Shown here piece after piece: positions 42,548-51,194 of a DNA stretch of 64,000 nucleotides; positions within the stretch are counted from its first letter, which is position 1; each line of letters opens with the position of its first letter. The notes under the pieces were generated by a model, which was not told where the DNA came from, did not search any database, and saw only the letters and a list, made by a program, of their open reading frames with translations. Origin of the DNA: Lactobacillaceae bacterium AF64-9pH9TA. GTDB lineage: Bacteria > Bacillota > Bacilli > Lactobacillales > Lactobacillaceae. Made by a program: the position numbers and the translations under genes. The DNA is taken from the NCBI GenBank assembly GCA_027681045.1, contig JAQDCK010000004.1, positions 1 through 64,000 of the forward strand, given 5' to 3'.

Positions 42548-44578
42548 CTAGTTATTAACGATAGCACTCATCGACTCAATCAAGTCCGCGTCATTCAAGG
42601 TAACCTTGTCTACACCATTTTTAATCATATCCGCAACAGCGTCATCATTCTGATAAACCGTCCAGATTCCATAGTCCACGCCATACTTACGAGCCGCGAG
42701 AATATCATCAAGCGTTGTCGTATCCTTATTGCGGTCAGCACCGGCCTTTAAGTGGGACAGGAAAATATAGTCGTTGCCCGTCAAATGGCGGTTGTAAATC
42801 CCCATCATGGCAATTTCTTCGCCTCCCGGAATCACGTTTCTGACTTCTTCCAATTCACCAATATTAAAGGAAATCAAGGTCGTCTGCTTCTGCATCCCTG
42901 CTTCGCTAATTTCCTTAACCACCTCTTTCAAGGCCTCCATATTGTTGATGTTCTTCAACTCTAAAAAAGCTTCCTTGCCACACTTCTTGCAGATGTCTAA
43001 GTATTGACGCAAAGTTGGTACGCGGAGATCGTCATAAATCTTATCCTTATCGACGCCATCCAGCACACCCTTGATCTTGTAGTTTTCCACCTGGTCAAAA
43101 GGAATATCGTTGATTTTCTTACCATAGTTTGGATCATCCGCGCTGATATTGGTTGTCCGCGCCAAAGTATTATCGTGCATGATAACCAGCTTGTTGTCTG
43201 ACGTATTAACCACGTCGGTTTCAATCCCCCAAATCCCGGCTTCCTCGCCAGCCTTTTCAAAAGCCAGGGTCGTGTTTTCCGGATACTTGGTGCTATAGCC
43301 CCGGTGGGCGATAAACTTGACCTCCGCCTTAGCCAGGCCAGATGTACTCTGCGTCTTTACATCAACATTTTCCATCCGGATCAGCTTAGCAATATCAGCA
43401 ATCTCGCTTTCTTCAATTGATGCCTGGTTGCTCTTTCTCACCATGATTAGGTACTTGTAGCCCGGGTCCAGGATAATCCCCTGCTTTGACCAGTTGGCCT
43501 GCACGCCGACATAACTTGGCTTTTCATCATCCGTGTATTTAAGGGCCTTGATCTGGTAGTCAAAGTAATTATCCAAAGCCAGATACTTAGTCTGGTCAGC
43601 CTTGATATAGTCAACCGTCGTCAGCTCATTCTTGCTTTGGTAAAAATTCCCCGCGCTATCCAGACCCCACAAGCCCACGTCCCTTTCCGGTTTCTCACTT
43701 GCCGGCAGCTTACGGTACTGGGCGTACAAAGTAACATTCTTTAAGTCATAGCTAGCCCCCTGATCATACTTTTCGCCGCTCCCATCCGCTTGAGTATTAA
43801 AGGAATCGAAAACGTAGCCAGGTTTACTAAATCCTGTCTCTGGCAAGGTAATTTTGTCACCTTCCTGCTCATGCAGAGTGATATTTTTTCCAAAGCCCTG
43901 GTTGGCGTCAATTTGAATAGTGTAATTTTCCAGCTTGCGGTACTGGGCCCACAAAGTCGTGCTCTTCTTAAAAGTGTAGGCCTTGCCGAGCCGATACTTC
44001 TTCCCCTCTCCGTTTGTGGCAACGGTATAGTTTAAGAACTTGTAGCTTTCCCGGTCAAAGCCAGTCTTTGGCAGAGTAACTTTCTTGCCTAAGATAAAAA
44101 TCTTCTTTTGCCGGCGGCCAGACCCGTCATTGGAGGCAAAAGTCAGCGTTCCCTTAGCTGCAGTAACTTTAACCATGCAGGCGTAGCTCTTCTTACCGTT
44201 TTTAGCAGTAATCTTGGCTGTCCCGGCCTTGACTGCCTTGACCCTGCCCTTAGAAGAGACCGTTGCTATCTTCTTGTTGGAACTTCTCCAAGTCGTCTTC
44301 TTCTTGCTGTTTTTCAGATACAAGCGGGCAGTTTTTCCTTGCAGCAGGCTCAACTTTTTCTTATTTAAAGAAACTTTGGTCTTTTTTACTTTCTTGGCCG
44401 TCTTTTTCTTCTTACTCTTCTTAACCTGCCGGGCCTTGGCCGTCTTTCTCTTCTTACTCTTCTTAACCTGCCGGGCGGCTTGCACTGGTTGCAACGGCTC
44501 CAGCTGCTGCCCAATCCCAAAAGTCAGCAGGACTGCTGAGACCAGTAGCAACTTTTTGATATCTTTCCGTTTCTTCAA
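42548..44578 (-). CDS. secreted glycerophosphodiester phosphodiesterase with Lys-rich, Ig-like and Listeria-Bacteroides repeat domains
   Basis: 676 residues from a TTG start. A signal peptide (about 10-33, then AARQ) is followed by a Lys-rich segment (about 35-75: KKSKKRKTAK, KKVKKTK) and a Big_2-like domain (about 75-150: ATVSSKGRVKAVKAGTAKIT). Then come two or three Listeria-Bacteroides type repeats (about 155-315: YKFLNYTV, YRLGKAYTFKKSTTLWAQY, YVFDSFNTQADGSGEKYDQG). The GDPD domain with FIAHRGYSTKYPENTT and IMHDNTLARTT is at about 430-670. It is therefore an external glycerophosphodiesterase held to the wall, perhaps acting on teichoic acid or deacylated lipid. The Lys segment could bind polyanionic wall polymers. 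It is transcribed with the 137-residue protein. Confidence 0.85.
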   Translation of the reverse strand: MKKRKDIKKLLLVSAVLLTFGIGQQLEPLQPVQAARQVKKSKKRKTAKARQVKKSKKKKTAKKVKKTKVSLNKKKLSLLQGKTARLYLKNSKKKTTWRSSNKKIATVSSKGRVKAVKAGTAKITAKNGKKSYACMVKVTAAKGTLTFASNDGSGRRQKKIFILGKKVTLPKTGFDRESYKFLNYTVATNGEGKKYRLGKAYTFKKSTTLWAQYRKLENYTIQIDANQGFGKNITLHEQEGDKITLPETGFSKPGYVFDSFNTQADGSGEKYDQGASYDLKNVTLYAQYRKLPASEKPERDVGLWGLDSAGNFYQSKNELTTVDYIKADQTKYLALDNYFDYQIKALKYTDDEKPSYVGVQANWSKQGIILDPGYKYLIMVRKSNQASIEESEIADIAKLIRMENVDVKTQSTSGLAKAEVKFIAHRGYSTKYPENTTLAFEKAGEEAGIWGIETDVVNTSDNKLVIMHDNTLARTTNISADDPNYGKKINDIPFDQVENYKIKGVLDGVDKDKIYDDLRVPTLRQYLDICKKCGKEAFLELKNINNMEALKEVVKEISEAGMQKQTTLISFNIGELEEVRNVIPGGEEIAMMGIYNRHLTGNDYIFLSHLKAGADRNKDTTTLDDILAARKYGVDYGIWTVYQNDDAVADMIKNGVDKVTLNDADLIESMSAIVNN

Positions 44579-44646
44579 AAAACTTCACTCCATTTTCTTT
44601 CCCTGTATATTAGATTGACATCTCTATTCTAGCCTATTTTGCCTAA

Positions 44647-44688
44647 ATAAAACAAAAACCAATGAACAAATTGTTCTTTGTCCATTGG
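44647..44688 (-). terminator. intrinsic terminator of the VanZ-split gene operon
   Basis: On the minus strand CCAATGGACAAA pairs with the region ending in CATTGG (44659-44664, 44683-44688), followed by TTTTTGTTTTATT. Confidence 0.75.
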
Positions 44689-44719
44689 CAAAAATAGCTC
44701 TTAACTTGTTTTTAGTGGC

Positions 44720-45118
44720 TTATGCCAAGCTATCGATAAAATGATCAATCTGCAAGAAGTATTCTACTAATTCCCGGTGCTTCTGCCCGTCTTTTTCATA
44801 GTAGTCCTGCAGATCAGCCAAATCCATCTGCTCCATCAGCTTAGATGCTGTCTTATCCTTGCTCCAGCTTTGGTGGCGCTGCTGCATCAAGTCATACATG
44901 TGCTGCTGAACGTCTTCGTATGGCGCAAAGACATGTGTCTTCTTGCCCTCTTTAAAGACCAGGTAGTTCTCAATCTCCCGCTTAAAAGTCGCGTCCACTA
45001 GCTCTTCTTCATACATCTACTGGTTGATCTTGGTCACGAAACGGACGTCTTCCTGCCCTTCGACCAATAGAACGCAGCGGGACTTGACCGCCCGCTGCTC
45101 AACCGCGCGCAGCAACAT
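44720..45118 (-). pseudogene. small cytosolic gene split by an in-frame amber codon
   Basis: A good ribosome site (AAGGAGCAAATC) leads to ATG at 45118. The frame codes MLLRAVEQRAVKSRCVLLV and 14 more residues, then meets TAG at 45019-45017. The next codon is ATG (45016), and the same frame continues for 98 residues (MYEEELVDATFKREIENYL to the stop at 44720). Together they would make a 132-codon protein. The second ATG has no ribosome site of its own. I do not recognise the family. The site follows the VanZ-like stop within 10 bases, so this was an operon partner. Confidence 0.75.
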
Positions 45119-45128
45119 GATTTGCTCC

Positions 45129-45836
45129 TTAATCGGCTTGGTCGCCGTGTCTTTGCCGGTAGTCCTTCCGGCTCATCTTAACCTTCGGTACCTTTTCAGT
45201 TGGGTTGGCCAGTTGCCGGCTGACCCGGTCCAAACGGGCAGCTTCTGCTTCCCCCTTGGCTTCTGCTTCCGCGTGTTCCCGGGCCTTGCGGAGTTTTCTG
45301 GCCTGGATATCCCGCATCCACAAGGTCGGCATGATTGCTACGGCTCCTAAGAAGGCACCCATGGTGTTGGCGATCATGTCGTTAACATCATAAATCCCCA
45401 GCCCGGTCATCCTCTGGAAATGTTCAATAAACCAAGACAGGCAGAAGGCCATAAATGTAGTGATCATAATGCTGTGCAGCCACTTGGACCAGGACGGAAT
45501 GATGTAGCCCAAGGGCACAAAAAGCAGAACATTCATTAAAAAGCCGTAGCGGCCGCCATAATTTGAGCTGGCAAAGACTTTTTTCAGCCCCCACTTCCAA
45601 AAGGCAGGATCTTCCAAGACCTCTGAGCTAGCGGCCATTTGGGCCGGATGCTGCCAGTAGTAGACGGCAGCCGTCAGCATTCTTGAGGCAAACACATAGT
45701 AGATCAAGGCACAGCCATAAACAACCGTCACTACCAGCCGCAAAAATGAGTTGCCCGTGCGGATGGCCCAGTAGCCTGCCAAAACACAGGCGCCAATGAC
45801 CACAAATCGGATCAGCAAAGCCAGTTCATGATACAT
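45129..45836 (-). CDS. VanZ-like membrane protein
   Basis: A 235-residue protein with about five membrane helices (5-25, 30-50, 85-105, 110-130 and 150-175). The VanZ family signature is NVLLFVPLGYIIPSWSKWLH near residues 100-120 and GLGIYDVNDMIANTMGAFLGAV near 145-168. The C-terminus is a charged helix of about 60 residues (AREHAEAEAKGEAEAARLD) in the cytosol. VanZ-like proteins influence wall precursors or glycopeptide tolerance in some bacteria. The exact job is unknown. It is the first gene of an operon with the split gene. Confidence 0.85.
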   Translation of the reverse strand: MYHELALLIRFVVIGACVLAGYWAIRTGNSFLRLVVTVVYGCALIYYVFASRMLTAAVYYWQHPAQMAASSEVLEDPAFWKWGLKKVFASSNYGGRYGFLMNVLLFVPLGYIIPSWSKWLHSIMITTFMAFCLSWFIEHFQRMTGLGIYDVNDMIANTMGAFLGAVAIMPTLWMRDIQARKLRKAREHAEAEAKGEAEAARLDRVSRQLANPTEKVPKVKMSRKDYRQRHGDQAD

Positions 45837-46041
45837 TCTTTTTCACTTCCCCTTACAAATTTCTTTCTACATATTTTATACCAATCGTTTAGCGACCACA
45901 AAAAATTAATAGTCTTCATATTAAAATAAATATGATTTTTCTTCTCCATTCTGACTTTTAGTGTTTTATAATATTCTTAGCAAATGTTATTAACTAGTAT
46001 ATTGTAAGATTTTAACGTTTTTCTTTGGAAAGGAAAAAGTT

Positions 46042-47901
46042 ATGAACAGAATGCACTTCTTTTTTGGGAAGAAAATGCTGGCTGCCGGGGCTCTAGCTTT
46101 GACTTTAACGGCCGGTGCTGCCCAAACCAGCCAATTCAAGGCTTTGCTGCCAGGCAATGGCGAAGCCAAGGCCTTTTACGTGCCAACTGATGCTGAATGC
46201 CGGTACGTCATCAAGAGCCAAGCAGATATTGACAAGTTCTTCAGTCAAAATGTCTTCGTCAGAGACTCCCTGCTAGAATTCAAATTTGAAAACTCCACTC
46301 CGATCAAGTTCCCAAAGGACGCTGAGTTAAAGCTGATGCGAGGGGTCAAATTCGACTTCACCGGCAAGTCAACTGGCAACATCGACTTCAACGGGACCAA
46401 AATGATGATCAACCGCCGTTACGGCACCAAAAAGAAGATTGACTGGAACGCTAACTGGCCGGAAACGGTCAGAACAAGCTGGACGGTGGAAGGTGACCAC
46501 AAGAACCAAGTTATTTCCAACTTGAACGTTTACGGCTCTGTTCAAGGCTCAGTCAACTCCCAAGGTGTCGTAAGCTCTGACTACAACGGTGGGTTGCAGG
46601 TTTCCATGCTCCACACCAAGAACGTGACCTTCAAGAATATGAACTTCCACCAGGTTCACTACTACAACCGCCATGTCTTTGACGTCATGGGCTGCAACAA
46701 CATCACCTGGGACGGCTGCCGCTTCTACGGCTACGCTGGTTCTGGCTTCAACCAGGCTGGCTGGAACGCCATCTACACCAAAAATAAGGATCCTCACGGC
46801 GTCTACTCAGAAGCTATCGAACTTGGCGTTGCTACCAAGGCAGACGCGGGCGGTGACCCTAACGTCAACGAGTCAATTTTTGGCAAGAACATGTATGATG
46901 GGGCAGGCACCCAAAACGCCACGATCAAGAACTGCTACTTCGGGCCAGAAAAGAATGGCTTGACTGGCGGGGCCATGATTAACGGCTTAGACAAGCGGGC
47001 CACCTTCCCTTATGGGTCAAGTGTCGGCAACCACAGCATCGACGATACCAGCAAGAAGTCCCACTACAAGAATATCAGCGTTACTGGGACTACCTTTGAA
47101 AACACGGCAGTAGCTACCAACACGACACCAACTTACTACAAGCACATGGCGCCTGTTCACTACCGCTACTCACCGCTTGACACTGCAGCCCAGGTTAACT
47201 CTTTGACGGCAAGCAACAACACTTACATCAATGTTCTCGACCGTGGGGACAGCGGTATTCCAGACACTTTGAGCGGACAAAATCGGCCAGTCTACAAGCT
47301 GGACCTTGGCCTGCACAAGGCATGGTTCCGGAACGCGCCAGTATACCTGGCAACCGTTTCAAACAACTTCGCGAAGTTGAATTCACACGGTAGCAAGTAC
47401 ACCAAGGCGGTATTGGCAAGTTCTGTCAAGAAAACCACCGCTAAGAAGACTACTAAGAAGAAAGTAGCTAAGAAAGCTACTAAGAAGGCTGCAGTTAAGA
47501 AGACTGCCAAGAAGAAAGTAGCTAAGGAAGCTACTAAGAAGGCTGCAGCTAAGAAGTCTACTAAGAAGAAAGTAGCTAAGAAAGCTACTAAGAAGGCTGC
47601 AGCTAAGAAGTCTACTAAGAAGAAAGTAGCTAAGAAAGCCACTAAGAAGGCTGCAGTTAAGAAGACTACTAAGAAGAAAGCGGCTAAGAAAGCTACTAAG
47701 AAGAAAGCGGCTAAAAAGGCCACTGCCAAGAAGTCTACCAAGAAAGCTGCGGCTAAGAAGGCTAGTAGTAAGAAAGTAAGTTCAAAGAAGAAAACTGCAA
47801 AGAAGACTACCAAGAAGTCTTCTAAGAAGAAGTCAACTAAGAAAAAGACTGCTAAGAAGTCAAGCAAGAAGAGCACTAAGAAAACTTCCAAGAAGAAATA
47901 A
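46042..47901 (+). CDS. secreted beta-helix protein with lysine-rich C-terminal tail
   Basis: A 619-residue secreted protein: signal peptide at about 1-28 (MLAAGALALTLTAGAA), then a right-handed beta-helix-like domain at about 95-460 (VTFKNMNFHQVHYYNRHVFDVMGCNNITWDGC, ATIKNCYFGPEKNG). Its repeated Asn/Gly turns resemble polysaccharide lyases and hydrolases. The last 150 residues (from 463) are almost only Lys, Ala, Thr and Ser in an 18-residue repeat (KKKVAKKATKKAAVKKTA). There is no LPXTG motif or lipobox, so the tail probably fixes the protein to anionic wall polymers by charge. Its substrate is unknown. AAAGGAAAAAG precedes the ATG; a terminator follows. Confidence 0.85.
   Translation: MNRMHFFFGKKMLAAGALALTLTAGAAQTSQFKALLPGNGEAKAFYVPTDAECRYVIKSQADIDKFFSQNVFVRDSLLEFKFENSTPIKFPKDAELKLMRGVKFDFTGKSTGNIDFNGTKMMINRRYGTKKKIDWNANWPETVRTSWTVEGDHKNQVISNLNVYGSVQGSVNSQGVVSSDYNGGLQVSMLHTKNVTFKNMNFHQVHYYNRHVFDVMGCNNITWDGCRFYGYAGSGFNQAGWNAIYTKNKDPHGVYSEAIELGVATKADAGGDPNVNESIFGKNMYDGAGTQNATIKNCYFGPEKNGLTGGAMINGLDKRATFPYGSSVGNHSIDDTSKKSHYKNISVTGTTFENTAVATNTTPTYYKHMAPVHYRYSPLDTAAQVNSLTASNNTYINVLDRGDSGIPDTLSGQNRPVYKLDLGLHKAWFRNAPVYLATVSNNFAKLNSHGSKYTKAVLASSVKKTTAKKTTKKKVAKKATKKAAVKKTAKKKVAKEATKKAAAKKSTKKKVAKKATKKAAAKKSTKKKVAKKATKKAAVKKTTKKKAAKKATKKKAAKKATAKKSTKKAAAKKASSKKVSSKKKTAKKTTKKSSKKKSTKKKTAKKSSKKSTKKTSKKK
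47455..47670 (+). repeat. four tandem 54-base repeats coding the Lys-rich tail
   Basis: Copies begin at 47455, 47509, 47563 and 47617. Each codes 18 residues of the type KKKVAKKATKKAAxKKxx. A fifth, partial copy starts at 47671 and the pattern then becomes irregular Lys/Ser-rich sequence. Confidence 0.92.
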
Positions 47902-47920
47902 TTCCATAGGCTAACCTGTA

Positions 47921-47951
47921 AAGTCCGTCAGCAATGCTGGCGGGCTTTTTC
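47921..47951 (+). terminator. intrinsic terminator of the beta-helix protein gene
   Basis: Stem AAGTCCGTCAGC/GCTGGCGGGCTT (with G-T pairs), loop AAT and a T-run. Confidence 0.82.
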
Positions 47952-48039
47952 TTTACTCTGCATCCCCGTACAATTTGTGTTATCATTTTCTACGGTATTT
48001 TTGAAAAAATTGTTATCAGCAACAGAAAGAAAAACAAAC

Positions 48040-48468
48040 ATGGACAAAGAAAAAATCAATGAATTATGGGGCAAGTACAAGGATATCATCCCCTATGTCT
48101 TCTGGGGCGTCATGACCACCCTGGTCAACATCTTCTCCTACTGGCTCTGCAACCGCGTCTTCAAGTGGGACATCATGCCAGCGACGATCATGGCTCAGTT
48201 CTTGTCAATCGTTTTCGCCTACTTGACCAACCGCAAGTGGGTTTTCCACAGCCAGGCATCCACCTTTGAGGAATACGCCAGTGAAATCACCAGCTTCTTC
48301 GCGGCCAGAATCGGGACTGCCTTTTTAGACATGGTCATCATGTTCATCTTCGCTAAACAAATGCACTTAAACAGCATGGTCATCAAGATACTGGCTAATG
48401 TGGTTGTCGTTATTGTCAACTATGTGGCCAGCAAGTTCTGGATCTTTAAATCCAAGGATTCAGAATAA
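48040..48468 (+). CDS. GtrA-like membrane protein
   Basis: 142 residues from the ATG at 48040 (the frame is open 63 bases further up). Four membrane helices and the GtrA signature are visible: YVFWGVMTTLVNIFSYWLCN, then SIVFAYLTNRKWVFHS, then ANVVVVIVNYVASKFWIFKSK. GtrA proteins help move a lipid-linked sugar across the membrane for glycosylation of wall polymers. A GtrB-type transferase is not encoded nearby. The ribosome site (AGAAAG) is weak. Confidence 0.88.
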   Translation: MDKEKINELWGKYKDIIPYVFWGVMTTLVNIFSYWLCNRVFKWDIMPATIMAQFLSIVFAYLTNRKWVFHSQASTFEEYASEITSFFAARIGTAFLDMVIMFIFAKQMHLNSMVIKILANVVVVIVNYVASKFWIFKSKDSE

Positions 48469-48577
48469 TCTATCTGAATTAATTGCTAAGAAATGGTAAT
48501 TATTCCGGTTAAAAGTTTCACCTAATGCATTTTCGTGTTAATCTTGTAGTCAGTTTAACCAGAGAGGAAGGGTGAAA

Positions 48578-49027
48578 ATGCGGAAAAGAAACATAATTTT
48601 AGCCTTTTTGGGATGCTTGGGCTCGGTCCTGCTGATCAGCGGCTTGACTTTCCAGAATTCCGGCCAGTCAGCCCAGCTGACCTTGAAGTTCGTCAACTTG
48701 TTTGAGAAGGTTCATTTTCACCTGACCGGCACTATGATGGCTGAGTACCCGATTTACCACATGATGCGGAAGCTGGCCCACACAGCTGAGTACTTCCTGC
48801 TCGGCGCTAGTGCCTGCTACTTCTTCAGCCGCTGGCAAAAGCGCTATGCCTGGTCAGCCCTGGCCCTGTCAGCAGCCTTCTCTCTCTTTGACCAGACCAG
48901 CAAGCTACTGGTTCCCGGCCGGGAATTCGACCCAACTGACTTTCCTTTCGATATCGCCGGCTACCTGCTCGGGATTGGCTTAATCCTCTTGCTCCAGCGG
49001 CCGTGGGCCAAGCGGGCCGTCAACTAA
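48578..49027 (+). CDS. VanZ-like membrane protein
   Basis: 149 residues from the ATG at 48578 (a GTG at 48572 is also in frame; AGAGGAAGG favours the ATG). VanZ marks are HMMRKLAHTAEYFLLGASACYFF near 62-85 and FSLFDQTSKLLVPGREFDPTDFPFD near 105-128, with an N-terminal helix and two further helices. It is shorter than the VanZ protein at 45129 and not similar in its tail. The function is unknown. A terminator follows. Confidence 0.85.
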   Translation: MRKRNIILAFLGCLGSVLLISGLTFQNSGQSAQLTLKFVNLFEKVHFHLTGTMMAEYPIYHMMRKLAHTAEYFLLGASACYFFSRWQKRYAWSALALSAAFSLFDQTSKLLVPGREFDPTDFPFDIAGYLLGIGLILLLQRPWAKRAVN

Positions 49028-49053
49028 ACCGCTAATACATTTTACTAATTGCT

Positions 49054-49083
49054 AAAAAGAGTGCTTGCCCGGCACTCTTTTTT
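49054..49083 (+). terminator. intrinsic terminator of the second VanZ-like gene
   Basis: Stem AAAAAGAGTGC/GCACTCTTTTTT with a seven-base loop. Confidence 0.88.
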
Positions 49084-49285
49084 CATCTTCAGCATTTCCT
49101 TGATTAACCATTACTAAATTCGAATTATCATAAACAGCTAAAAATTATATAATATGTAGTGTTTGAAATTTACATTCAGAAGAAAGTAAAAAATACTAAC
49201 TCTTCCGCATTCAACCATATTTTCCCTCTCGTCAAAAGACGGTATCGAAAGAAATAGATTAAAAGAATAGAAAGGCATTTCTAAA

Positions 49286-50995
49286 TTGGATGTAAAAAAT
49301 AATCTCCACACTAACAGTGAGAACAACCCGCGTAAATTGAACTTGCTTTACCTGGGCCTTTTGCTCTTCGTCACTTTGCTGACAACCCTTTATTTGGCTA
49401 GCAGCAAGGCAATATTTGCTTTCTCAGACTGGACCTTCCACGCTGCCCGGGTAGAAGAAATCTACTTGAACCTTAAGTCCGGCTCCTTCTTCACTTTTAT
49501 CGCAGCCAGAACTTTCCACAACACCGGGGCTGCTTCTTTCCTCTTTTACCCATATATTTTCTTTTATCCATGGGCCTTCCTGCGTTTTATTCTTTCTCCG
49601 ATCAACGCCTTTTACGCCTGGTACGCCTTGGTAACCTTTGCCACAGCCGCGATCAGCTTCTTCTCCATGAAGGCATACTCCCAGAAGTCCCTAGCCAGTT
49701 TTATCTTCTCCCTGGTCTATACTTTTGCCCCATACCGGCTCTACCTGGGCGGGGCAGTCTTTGGCGAATACCTGGCCGTAACCTTCCTGCCCCTGCTTTT
49801 CCTGGGCATCTATGAAGTCCTGTGGGGCGACAAGAAAAAATGGTACCTCCTGGCTATCGGCGGGGCGCTGGTCGCTTACGCCCACATCCTCTCTGTCTTT
49901 TTGAGTCTGGAATTTGCCGCAATCCTTTTTGTTATCAAACTGATTACCAGCCGCGGCATCAGCAAAGACCGGATTAAATCCTTGCTTTTAGCTGCCGGCA
50001 CCTGCGTCCTCTTGGTTTTGCCGGTAATCGTACCATTTTTCACTGACTTTATCGGCCAGGGGCTCTCCAGTGCCAAGCCAGGCATCAGCTACACCATGGA
50101 GCCACTCTACCTGCTCCTCAACTCCTTCTCTGCCCAAAAAGGCTGGAAGCTGAGCTTCATGCTGATGTTAACAATCTTTACTGCCTGGGCCTTTATTAAG
50201 AGCCAGCGGAACTGGATCATCTATGGTCTCGGTCTCTTTGCCTGCTTCCTAACCACCCGCTATTTCCCATGGAAGCTTACCGCTGGCACGCCTTTTGAAA
50301 TGGTCCAGCTGACTGCCCGCTATCTTTCCTACGCTTCACTTTTCTTGACTATTCTTTTTGCTTTAGGCAGCAACGATATACTTGAAGAGCATGTAGCCGG
50401 CCGGAAAAAGCTGGCCCTCGGCTGTAGTTTAGCAGTCTTCATGGCCCTCTTCTCCCTTAGTTCCCTGTCAGTTTACCGGGATATCTTGAAACATGTTCAA
50501 GACATGCCGAAAACCAGTGCTAACAGCACTCAGCCAGCACCATTCAAGCGCCTGCGCGACTATAACTATCACAACCAGTTCAACTACAAGATTCTCTTCG
50601 GTGCCTTTGACTATATGCCAAAAAGCTCACTGACCAGCCTGCAAAAGCAAAATTCTCTTTTGATGCACCAAGCCTACTTGAATGGTAAGACTTTAACCTT
50701 GAGTCCTTTAATCAAAGCCAATCAAATTACTTACCAGGTCAAGAGCGAAAAAGCAGCTGATGTTGACTTGCCAGTAATTGCCTACAAGCACACCACTGTC
50801 AGCGTCAATGGGCAAAAGCAGGCCTTCCGCCGCGGAAGCCGCGGGACGGTCGTGGTCAGCATCAAGCGCGGGCAAAACACCATCACGGCAGGCTACAAGG
50901 CCAGTCCGGTCTTCTACTTGAGCATAGTCATCAGCATCCTCAGCTGGCTCGTCCTGCTTATCTACTTGGTCAAGTTCAAGGCCAAATATGCATAA
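49286..50995 (+). CDS. multi-span membrane protein, probable GT-C type glycosyltransferase (PTPS-related domain)
   Basis: 569 residues from a TTG start (AAAGG 11 bases in front). About 11-13 membrane helices cover residues 20-390, with a shorter beta-rich part (400-540) and a last helix near 545-565. The layout and start (LYLASSKAIFAFSDWTFHAARVEEIYLNLKSG) fit the 6-pyruvoyl-tetrahydropterin-synthase-related membrane proteins, a group thought to be lipid-linked-sugar glycosyltransferases of the GT-C fold. The Asp-x-x-x-His arrangement at FAFSDWTFHAARVEE may be the active loop. It follows GtrA and VanZ genes; a shared role in wall glycosylation is inferred. Confidence 0.7.
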   Translation: MDVKNNLHTNSENNPRKLNLLYLGLLLFVTLLTTLYLASSKAIFAFSDWTFHAARVEEIYLNLKSGSFFTFIAARTFHNTGAASFLFYPYIFFYPWAFLRFILSPINAFYAWYALVTFATAAISFFSMKAYSQKSLASFIFSLVYTFAPYRLYLGGAVFGEYLAVTFLPLLFLGIYEVLWGDKKKWYLLAIGGALVAYAHILSVFLSLEFAAILFVIKLITSRGISKDRIKSLLLAAGTCVLLVLPVIVPFFTDFIGQGLSSAKPGISYTMEPLYLLLNSFSAQKGWKLSFMLMLTIFTAWAFIKSQRNWIIYGLGLFACFLTTRYFPWKLTAGTPFEMVQLTARYLSYASLFLTILFALGSNDILEEHVAGRKKLALGCSLAVFMALFSLSSLSVYRDILKHVQDMPKTSANSTQPAPFKRLRDYNYHNQFNYKILFGAFDYMPKSSLTSLQKQNSLLMHQAYLNGKTLTLSPLIKANQITYQVKSEKAADVDLPVIAYKHTTVSVNGQKQAFRRGSRGTVVVSIKRGQNTITAGYKASPVFYLSIVISILSWLVLLIYLVKFKAKYA

Positions 50996-51006
50996 TAGAA
51001 AAACAC

Positions 51007-51040
51007 AAAAAGAGTACGTGGAAAATCACGTACTCTTTTT
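51007..51040. terminator. bidirectional intrinsic terminator
   Basis: Perfect 14-base stem AAAAAGAGTACGTG/CACGTACTCTTTTT with loop GAAAAT. Confidence 0.9.
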
Positions 51041-51054
51041 GAATATAGCCGATT

Positions 51055-51180
51055 AGTTCATCATGATTGTACCGTTGTTTGAAGCACCAGTTGATTCTCT
51101 AGCAACGGTTGAAACTGGAACCCAGGCAATAACGCTGATGTGGTGCAGCAGCATCAGCAAAATCGCGATATACCAATTAC
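51055..51180 (-). pseudogene. short C-terminal gene remnant, family unknown
   Basis: On the minus strand the frame WYIAILLMLLHHISVIAWVP and VSTVARESTGASNNGTIMMN runs to a TAA at 51055-51057. It has no start codon with a ribosome site, and a stop lies just upstream. A hydrophobic helix followed by a polar tail looks like the end of a lost membrane protein. I could not identify it. It may have been the last gene of the minus-strand group that begins at 52977. Confidence 0.4.
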
Positions 51181-51194
51181 TTTATTCGATTTTT

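Noticed and set aside
47292..47891. 199-codon frame on the minus strand rich in Phe, Leu, Ala and Val
   Set aside because: It is the antisense reading of the Lys/Ala repeat; Lys codons read backwards give Phe and Leu.
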